35,408 bases of DNA from JANQUM01 sp047630355 (GTDB taxonomy: Bacteria; Bacteroidota; Bacteroidia; Cytophagales; Spirosomataceae). The stretch lies in contig JBLHXN010000025.1 of the NCBI GenBank assembly GCA_047630355.1, positions 1 through 35,408 on the forward strand. The letters are read 5' to 3'. Within the stretch, counting starts at the first letter, position 1; each line of letters starts with the position of its first letter. The notes under the pieces are model-generated. The model made no database searches, had not been told where the DNA came from, and saw only the letters and a program-made list of their open reading frames with translations. Positions 30,099 through 35,408 of the stretch are shown here, piece by piece. The position numbers were made by a program, and so were the translations under genes.

Positions 30099-32540
30099 AT
30101 GAAAATTGCCAAAGCAATTGGCAGCCTGCTTGTTCTTTTCGGGCTGCTTTATTTTCTGCACGTTTCTGTTCCGGGTGTTCCGGCCCTCGGAAAGCTTTTT
30201 AATCCGTTTTCGGGTTTTTGGCAAAATACTGAGCGAAATATTTATACCGACGAGGAATTCACGATTCAAGGTCTCAAAGACGAAGTGGTAGTTAAGTACG
30301 ATGATATGGGCGTGCCGCACCTTTTTGCCCAAAACGACGAAGATTTATACTTTGCCCAAGGCTATATTATAGCCCGTGACCGTTTGTGGCAAATGGAATT
30401 TTATACACTTAACGCCGCTGGACGACTCACGGAAGTAGTTGGCGAAGCTGCGTTGGAGTACGACCGCTATAACCGCCGGATGGGTATGGCTCAGGCCGCT
30501 CACACAATTACGGAAAAACTGAAAGATGACCAGTTAAGTAAATCCATATTAGAGCCTTACGCCGCCGGAGTTAACGCACGAATCAGCGAATTAACTGACA
30601 AAGACTTACCGATTGAATATAAGATTTTGGGTTATAAACCCGAAGCGTGGTCGGTGGAGAAAACGGTACTGATGCTGATGAATATGCGGCAAGTACTGAA
30701 CGGTCGTTCGGATGATTACCGCATCACTAATATTGTAAAGAAATACGGACTTGAAGTTTCAAAAGACTTGTTTCCGAACTACCCTGAAATGGAATCTCCA
30801 ATTATTCCCGTAGGAACAGAGTGGGATTTCAGTCCGGTGGAAATTCCGCAAGTCCCTTCGCAAATTATGGCGAACGGCGATGAGATTGCAGGATTAAACG
30901 TGCCGCGTTCCAACCCAAATATTGGCAGTAATAACTGGGCGGTTCACGGTTCAAAATCCGCAACGGGTTTACCTATTTTGGCAAATGATCCGCACCTGAC
31001 GCTTTCTTTACCTTCTATTTGGTATCAAATGCAACTGCATTCACCCAATGTAAACGTCTACGGTGTTGCGTTGCCCGGTTCGCCGTGCATCGTAATTGGT
31101 TTCAATAAAGATATTGCCTGGGGCGTAACGAACGTGGGTTCTGACGTGATGGATTTCTATAAAATCAAATTCCGTGATAATTCCCGTAGTGAATACTGGT
31201 ACGAAGGTCAGTGGAAACCTATAACTAAAACTCTCGAAAAGTTTAAACTGAAAAATGGTACGGTTATGGTTGATACTTTATTATCAACGCACCACGGACC
31301 AATCGTTTATAATACTAACGAAGAAAAGAACTTCAGTAAAGATACTCCCGCAGGACACGCGATGCGTTGGGTTGCCCTTGAAACCGAAGGATCAGATATT
31401 CTGACGTTTCACTTCCTGAATCGGGCGAAAAATTACGACGATTATCGCAAAGCATTAACGTATTACGTTGCTCCCGCTCAAAATTTTATTTTTGCCAGTA
31501 ACGAAAACGATATTGCCATTACGCCAAATGGAAAACTTCCGTTGAAGTGGAAAGGACAAGGGAAATATATCCTCGATGGTTCGTTGGCTTCGCATGATTG
31601 GCAAGGCTGGATTCCGGCGGAGCAAAATCCGCACGTAAAGAATCCACCGCGAGGTTTTGTGAGTTCGGCAAATCAGTCTTCTACTGACCCGTCGTACCCG
31701 TATTATATGGGTTGGAAATACGCCCCAATGTACCGTGGTGCCCGAATTAACGAGCGTTTGGCAGCGATGCAAAATGCCACGGTTGACAGTTTACGGATGC
31801 TCCAAAATGATAATTTTAATATTGCGGCGAGAGAAATTCTCCCTTCTTTGTTACCTCTACTCAATGGTAATTTAGCCACGAAAAACAATCCGGCGTTACA
31901 GTACCTTAACGAATGGAATTACGTAAACAATGCCGAATCGGTAGCTGCGACAATCTTTGAGAACTGGTTTGATAACTTAGAAACTGCGATTTGGGAAGAC
32001 GAATTTTCGTACGATAAGTACCTAATGTACCCAACGGACGATCGCATGTTTACGATGATAAAAACGCAGCCCGATGCTAAGTGGTTTGACAATGTAAATA
32101 CGAAAGACAAGAAGGAAACTATGGCTGATATTGTGACTTCAAGTTTTATGGCAACGGTTGACACATTGATTGCTCACAAAGGTAAAATTAGCCTTGAAAC
32201 CTGGGCGTGGTATTTGGATAAAAGCACTGATATTAAACACCTTGTGCCGCAACTTACTCCTTTTGGAAGAATGGATATAAAGAATGGCGGAGGAAATAAA
32301 ATTGTGAATGCAACTACCAACCGTACTGGACCTTCGTGGCGAATGGTGGTGCAATTGGATAAAGAATGGCCAAAGGGTTACGGACTTTATCCCGGCGGAC
32401 AATCGGGTAACGTAGGCAGCAAAAACTACGACAACATGATTGATAAATGGACGAACGGCGAATTAAACGAATTGCTGTTTCTGAAAGATATTAACGAAAC
32501 CTCCGAGCGACTGAAATCAACGGTAAAGCTGAGAAAGTAA
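30099..32540 (+). CDS. Penicillin acylase family protein (Ntn hydrolase)
   Basis: An 813-residue exported hydrolase. An N-terminal hydrophobic signal or anchor (IGSLLVLFGLLYFLHVSV) is followed by the small chain ('VVVKYDDMGVPHLFAQNDEDLYFAQGYIIARDRLWQMEF'), a spacer, and the large chain beginning at Ser277 in GSNNWAVHG. Ser277 is both the site of self-cleavage and the catalytic nucleophile in this family. 'LPILANDPHLTLSLPSIWYQMQLH' and 'VIGFNKDIAWGVTNVGSDVMDFY' line the active site, and the C-terminus has 'WRMVVQLDKEWPKGYGLYPGGQSGN'. It splits an amide bond: beta-lactam side chains, acyl-homoserine lactones or other N-acyl compounds. The true substrate cannot be read. The small membrane protein gene follows closely. 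Confidence 0.92.
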   Translation: MKIAKAIGSLLVLFGLLYFLHVSVPGVPALGKLFNPFSGFWQNTERNIYTDEEFTIQGLKDEVVVKYDDMGVPHLFAQNDEDLYFAQGYIIARDRLWQMEFYTLNAAGRLTEVVGEAALEYDRYNRRMGMAQAAHTITEKLKDDQLSKSILEPYAAGVNARISELTDKDLPIEYKILGYKPEAWSVEKTVLMLMNMRQVLNGRSDDYRITNIVKKYGLEVSKDLFPNYPEMESPIIPVGTEWDFSPVEIPQVPSQIMANGDEIAGLNVPRSNPNIGSNNWAVHGSKSATGLPILANDPHLTLSLPSIWYQMQLHSPNVNVYGVALPGSPCIVIGFNKDIAWGVTNVGSDVMDFYKIKFRDNSRSEYWYEGQWKPITKTLEKFKLKNGTVMVDTLLSTHHGPIVYNTNEEKNFSKDTPAGHAMRWVALETEGSDILTFHFLNRAKNYDDYRKALTYYVAPAQNFIFASNENDIAITPNGKLPLKWKGQGKYILDGSLASHDWQGWIPAEQNPHVKNPPRGFVSSANQSSTDPSYPYYMGWKYAPMYRGARINERLAAMQNATVDSLRMLQNDNFNIAAREILPSLLPLLNGNLATKNNPALQYLNEWNYVNNAESVAATIFENWFDNLETAIWEDEFSYDKYLMYPTDDRMFTMIKTQPDAKWFDNVNTKDKKETMADIVTSSFMATVDTLIAHKGKISLETWAWYLDKSTDIKHLVPQLTPFGRMDIKNGGGNKIVNATTNRTGPSWRMVVQLDKEWPKGYGLYPGGQSGNVGSKNYDNMIDKWTNGELNELLFLKDINETSERLKSTVKLRK

Positions 32541-32590
32541 ATCGGATGTTGGAAAACCTATTTAAATTAACTCACTATCAAATAACTAAA

Positions 32591-32950
32591 ATGCTTTATA
32601 TAATCATCATAATTCTTGGCGGAGTCGCTTCGTTTTTCCTTCCCTGGTGGATAGTTGCACCCGTTTGTTTCGGGGTCTGTTTCTGGCGAAGTAAGTCTGG
32701 AAAATCAGCTTTTGGTATCGGAAGTGCGGCGGTAAGTACGCTTTGGCTGATATACGCTTTGTACCTCTATTTTACTGCCGACGTAGACATGCTATTACCG
32801 ATGACACAGCTAATAAGCGGTTCTGGCTTTTTGTCAACTTTCCCGCAGGTTTTATTGGGCTTTATTATAATGCTTTTGATTGCCGCTTTAGTGGGCGGTT
32901 TCTCCGGATTAGCGGGGTACCATACCGGACAACTTACAGAAAAGGAATAA
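32591..32950 (+). CDS. Small membrane protein, unknown
   Basis: A 119-residue protein (134 if the ATG at 32546 is used) with about four membrane helices: 'LYIIIIILGGVASFFLPWWIV', a stretch around 'AAVSTLWLIYALYLYF', and 'VLLGFIIMLLIAALVGGFSGLAG'. A short charged loop (WRSKSGKSAFGIG) lies between the first two. The ATG at 32546 is only 5 bases after the penicillin acylase stop, so the two are one transcript either way. The later ATG has a more usual A-rich lead. No family is recognised. Confidence 0.7.
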   Translation: MLYIIIIILGGVASFFLPWWIVAPVCFGVCFWRSKSGKSAFGIGSAAVSTLWLIYALYLYFTADVDMLLPMTQLISGSGFLSTFPQVLLGFIIMLLIAALVGGFSGLAGYHTGQLTEKE

Positions 32951-32966
32951 AGCTACTTCACTAATT

Positions 32967-33818
32967 TCAAGCGAACGGCTTTTTCAAAAACTGCGTGGCA
33001 GCTTCTTTTAAATACTGACGCCGGATGCGTTGTAGTTCAGGTAGTAATATATTTGAATCTACGATGTCTCTGGCGTATTTTTTTACCAGACTGCTCCAGT
33101 AATTTTTTCCCGAAAAAAGGTCGCGTGGTTTTACGGATGTGATTACTTTTTTCTTGATTACCGGAATACCTGCTTCCAACATTTTGACGTGAGAAGGTGA
33201 GTCTGTTCCGTCCCAAAAGTATTCATTGGCGTGGAAGTATCCTCTCACAATTAAACCATTTTTTATAAAGTATTGGCTGAGTCCGATTTCCCAATCATTG
33301 ATTACTTTTCTTTTCAGACCCTTGATTTGCTCAATCTTCAGCATCTCCGCAAGGTTTAATCGCTCAATGAAAGACTTTAATGTTGAAAAAGACGAACGGT
33401 TAAAAACTATAAAGTGACTTTGCACGTGGAAGTTGCTATCATGCGTAGAGTAGGAGGGGCAAATATCGGCGTCTATTAAACCCCATAAATCTGCGGGGTT
33501 GTCTTTTGCCCAATTAAATAAGAAATCAAGACTTTGAAGTAGAATATTGGAGTCATTTAAGCAGCCAATTTGCTCGTATTCACTCAGATCTATTGTTTCA
33601 TAAACTTTCAGGAACATCCCCAAATCATAGCCTTCGTTTTTGACTTGCATCAGGCGGACTTCATTCGAAAGAAATTCACTCGTGTTCGAAATTTCTCGAA
33701 CATTTGTTACGATTACTATTTCGTCAAAAAACTTCGTGAGCTCTTTTACGTACCGCAATACGTAATACGGTACGTAGTTGAAGTTTGAATAGTGAACGAA
33801 AATACATAATTTTTTCAT
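32967..33818 (-). CDS. Rhamnan synthesis protein F-like (RgpF family)
   Basis: A 283-residue soluble protein. 'KKLCIFVHYSNFNYVPYYVLRYVKEL' opens an alpha/beta fold, and 'VKNEGYDLGMFLKVYETIDLSEYEQIGCLNDSNILL' near residue 65-100 is the hallmark of the RgpF family. 'ADLWGLIDADICPS', 'HVQSHFIVFNRSSF' and 'WEIGLSQYFIKNGL' complete the pattern of a glycosyltransferase-like core. RgpF proteins take part in rhamnose-rich polysaccharide assembly. No other polysaccharide gene is beside it, so it is an orphan here. The ATG at 33818 is preferred to the one two codons upstream (33824). It converges on the small membrane protein gene. Confidence 0.82.
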   Translation of the reverse strand: MKKLCIFVHYSNFNYVPYYVLRYVKELTKFFDEIVIVTNVREISNTSEFLSNEVRLMQVKNEGYDLGMFLKVYETIDLSEYEQIGCLNDSNILLQSLDFLFNWAKDNPADLWGLIDADICPSYSTHDSNFHVQSHFIVFNRSSFSTLKSFIERLNLAEMLKIEQIKGLKRKVINDWEIGLSQYFIKNGLIVRGYFHANEYFWDGTDSPSHVKMLEAGIPVIKKKVITSVKPRDLFSGKNYWSSLVKKYARDIVDSNILLPELQRIRRQYLKEAATQFLKKPFA

Positions 33819-33835
33819 CCCCAAATCTACAACAC

Positions 33836-33870
33836 AAAAAAAGTCGATTTGTAATGAATCAACTTTTTTT
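33836..33870 (-). terminator. Intrinsic terminator
   Basis: Stem AAAAAAAGTCGATT / AATCAACTTTTTTT with a 7-base loop. The single imperfect pair is a G-U pair on the minus strand and a mismatch on the + strand, so it fits minus-strand transcripts. It stands upstream of the RgpF gene and 23 bases after the stop of the possible 48-residue ORF, which it would serve. Confidence 0.72.
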
Positions 33871-33893
33871 GTTATTTCTAAAACGTATTCTAA

Positions 33894-34040
33894 TCAGAAT
33901 GGCAAACGATATTCAGCTACCAAGTAATTGTATTTGAAGAAGTTACGTGCCGACAAGTCAGCGTAGAAACGCCCTCCACCTACTTTGAATAAATATTGAC
34001 GAGGGTAGCTTTTAAATTTTAGTAAATTTATCGCTTTCAA
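33894..34040 (-). CDS. Possible small protein or barrel remnant, 48 residues
   Basis: A TTG-started frame on the minus strand: MKAINLLKFKSYPRQY then 'LFKVGGGRFYADLSARNFFKYNYLVAEYRLPF' and stop. It is rich in aromatic residues alternating with polar ones and ends in Phe, the look of the closing strands of an outer-membrane barrel. A good terminator follows. The frame is open upstream only to a TGA about 60 bases before the TTG, with no ATG. It may be a real small protein or the last piece of a lost barrel gene. The window shows no homologue. Together with the flanking DNA, the whole gap 33825-34170 holds this ORF, the terminator and the operator. Confidence 0.35.
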   Translation of the reverse strand: MKAINLLKFKSYPRQYLFKVGGGRFYADLSARNFFKYNYLVAEYRLPF

Positions 34041-34101
34041 ATATACGACTTCTACGTTGCTTTGAGAAATGGACGGTTTTCTGTTGTTTCATTTATCCGA
34101 C

Positions 34102-34123
34102 TGTCAAATAAAACAATTTGACA
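34102..34123. promoter_or_regulatory. Perfect inverted repeat, likely operator
   Basis: TGTCAAAT and its exact complement ATTTGACA are spaced by six bases, the size of a dimeric regulator site. The right arm contains the TTG that serves as the -33 box of the promoter for the gene at 34171. The regulator is not known. Confidence 0.55.
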
Positions 34124-34148
34124 CTAATCAGTTAGTTGCGTAGATTGG
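34118..34148 (+). promoter_or_regulatory. Candidate promoter of the membrane protein gene at 34171
   Basis: TTG at 34118-34120 is followed by exactly 20 bases and then TAGATTGG at 34141-34148, one base away from the Bacteroidota -7 box TAnnTTTG. The ATG is 22 bases further on. The -33 part lies in the inverted repeat at 34102-34123. Confidence 0.55.
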
Positions 34149-34170
34149 ATGGTAAATTACATTCCTTAAA

Positions 34171-34827
34171 ATGAACAACGACAAACTCCTTATTTCCTAT
34201 CTCACGCTGCGAAAAGCCGTCGGGGTACTTGGTTTTATTCTGCCCATTGCGTTGGTGGTTGGTTCAGCAATAGTCGGGAATTGCGAGGAGGTGCAAAGCT
34301 CCATCAGTAACTATTATCATACTGCCGTGCGGGATGTTTTCGTGGGGATTTTGTGTGCCATCGCACTATTTCTGTTTACGTATAATGGATACGACAGGCG
34401 GGATAAAATTGCGGCTCAGATTGGTTCTGTTTGTGCACTGGGCGTTGCGTTTTTCCCCACTTCGGTACTAATTCCGTTACCGACCTGCAATATTTTACCA
34501 ATCACAGTAAGTCCGGTTATTGGAACGCTCCACCTTATTTTTGCTACCTTCTTCTTCATAAACTTAGCGTACTTTTCGCTCTTTTTATTCACGGAGTCAG
34601 CGGGTGAAATGACTCCCGAAAAAATGAAGCGAAACCTCATTTACCGCATTTGCGGAATCATAATGGTGGCGTGTATTGTCTTCATTGCCGTTTATGTTTT
34701 CTTCCTCGAAAAACAACTCACTAACCCTTCAAAATACGACATAGTATTTTATCTCGAAAGCATCGCTCTTTGGGCTTTTGCCGCTTCTTGGTTAGTGAAA
34801 GGCGAAATGTTTGTTGCGGATAGATAG
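34171..34827 (+). CDS. Polytopic membrane protein, unknown (DUF998-like)
   Basis: A 218-residue protein with six likely membrane helices: 'VLGFILPIALVVGSAIVG', 'VFVGILCAIALFLFTYNGY', 'IGSVCALGVAFFPTSVLI', 'GTLHLIFATFFFINLAYFSLFLF', 'ICGIIMVACIVFIAVYVFFL' and 'IVFYLESIALWAFAASWLV'. Between the first two lies the conserved-looking 'QSSISNYYHTAVRDVFVG'. This layout resembles the DUF998/Frag1-type families, whose role is unknown. It stands alone behind a promoter that overlaps an inverted repeat, so it may be under tight control. Confidence 0.72.
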   Translation: MNNDKLLISYLTLRKAVGVLGFILPIALVVGSAIVGNCEEVQSSISNYYHTAVRDVFVGILCAIALFLFTYNGYDRRDKIAAQIGSVCALGVAFFPTSVLIPLPTCNILPITVSPVIGTLHLIFATFFFINLAYFSLFLFTESAGEMTPEKMKRNLIYRICGIIMVACIVFIAVYVFFLEKQLTNPSKYDIVFYLESIALWAFAASWLVKGEMFVADR

Positions 34828-34998
34828 TTATTCCTACTCCGAGAAAATGCCTGTATTTATACTTAAAACAAAGCGAAATGTAATGTGGATAATGCCTATG
34901 AAGCGTATATTTACGTGAATAATAAGGATATACACGCTATTGGTGCGTATAAACTATATTGGTGGCAATTTTAAAAACGCATAACAGACACTTTGAGA

Positions 34999-35408
34999 AT
35001 GAAACCAAAACTAAAATTTATGTTGGACTATGGAGCAAATCCGCTATGGTCAAACGATGAATTTACAAGACAAAAATTTGGACACAATATAGATAATTTG
35101 CAAGATTTAGCACTATCGGACAAGACAATAGAACTTTCTAAATTCGTGACAGAACTATATTGGGACGTACTAAATCCAATATATCCAATGTTACCTTCTT
35201 TTTGGTCGGGAGAGATGCATTTATTTTTTCGAGGTAAACTTAATCAACTATTTGACAGAATATTAAATGAAATAGGTTCTATTTACGACATTGAAAATAG
35301 AGAAGAGATTGAGTTAAATTCTCATATCGACATTCAAAAAATAAACTTTGAAGTTAAAGAGTTTCTTGATAACCCTAATATGTATTACAGGACAAATGGA
35401 ATATCACA
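34999..35408 (+). CDS. Unknown protein, N-terminal part (cut by window edge)
   Basis: From the ATG at 34999 the frame is open to the last base of the window (136 codons and two bases), so the gene runs off the right edge. It reads MKPKLKFMLDYGANPLWSNDEF, 'LALSDKTIELSKFVTELYWDVLNP', 'MLPSFWSGEMHLFFRGKLNQLFDRILNEIG', with many Asn, Ile and Glu. It is a soluble protein without a signal peptide, and its DNA is richer in A and T than the neighbours. No family is recognised; the style (short, acidic, AT-rich, alone) is that of accessory immunity or toxin-linked proteins, which is a guess. The 171 bases before it hold no other gene. Confidence 0.7.
   Translation, partial: MKPKLKFMLDYGANPLWSNDEFTRQKFGHNIDNLQDLALSDKTIELSKFVTELYWDVLNPIYPMLPSFWSGEMHLFFRGKLNQLFDRILNEIGSIYDIENREEIELNSHIDIQKINFEVKEFLDNPNMYYRTNGIS

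Noticed and set aside
34900..34998. Possible integron-like recombination site before the right-edge gene
   Set aside because: Short partial repeats (TATTGGTG, GCGT/ACGC) are present, but no core site or symmetrical arms could be aligned.
1..35408. tRNA, rRNA, CRISPR array, insertion sequence or prophage
   Set aside because: No cloverleaf, rRNA-like block, regularly spaced repeats, transposase or phage gene was found on either strand.

Overview
The window looks like chromosomal DNA of a Bacteroidota bacterium, most likely of the order Cytophagales. The grounds are a PorX-type response regulator with a PglZ output domain (type IX secretion control), a DUF3098 gene behind ftsX, a DUF4254 gene, a GMC dehydrogenase with a Tat-signal small subunit, kdsB (Gram-negative lipopolysaccharide), many lipoproteins, and candidate promoters of the TTG-N19-21-TAnnTTTG kind. 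I see no rRNA, tRNA, CRISPR array or insertion sequence.

Left part (1-10.1 kb): a GNAT acetyltransferase cut by the left edge diverges from a DUF4254 gene. Next come a GMC oxidoreductase with its small subunit, an SDR, two decayed accessory genes (a Uma2-type nuclease and a DUF1910/DUF1911 immunity-like gene), a GT9 heptosyltransferase co-transcribed with a second GMC paralogue, an Skp/OmpH-like lipoprotein, and a third broken gene for a lipoprotein-like product. The decay comes from separate in-frame stops and single-base shifts, all in accessory genes, while the core genes around them are intact.

Middle part (10.1-26.3 kb), mostly housekeeping: a dicarboxylate/amino-acid symporter and chorismate mutase/prephenate dehydratase on the + strand converge on a minus-strand ftsX-DUF3098-uppP-truB-ribF run. 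Upstream of that run are a PlsC-like acyltransferase, a DUF151/UVR protein, an aldose epimerase, a TIGR02757 gene, an unlisted 56-aa membrane protein and a LysM protein. kdsB, porX and an outer-membrane barrel gene follow on the + strand, then ppa, a secreted unknown and ftsE on the minus strand. ftsE lies about 8 kb from ftsX. The theme is the cell envelope: peptidoglycan lipid recycling, division, LPS and phospholipid synthesis, and T9SS control.

Right part (26.4-35.4 kb): two surface-type lipoproteins (an FG-GAP propeller and a PHP phosphoesterase), a CYTH protein, a large penicillin-acylase-family hydrolase with a small membrane protein behind it, a rhamnan-synthesis-F-like protein, a possible 48-aa ORF with its own terminator, a membrane protein whose promoter overlaps a perfect inverted repeat, and an AT-rich gene of unknown function cut by the right edge.

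I found no convincing wholly new system. The best leads are the eroded nuclease/immunity island at 4283-5752, the twin GMC enzymes with a predicted Fe-S cysteine triad, the two small ORFs, and the operator-promoter at 34102-34148.
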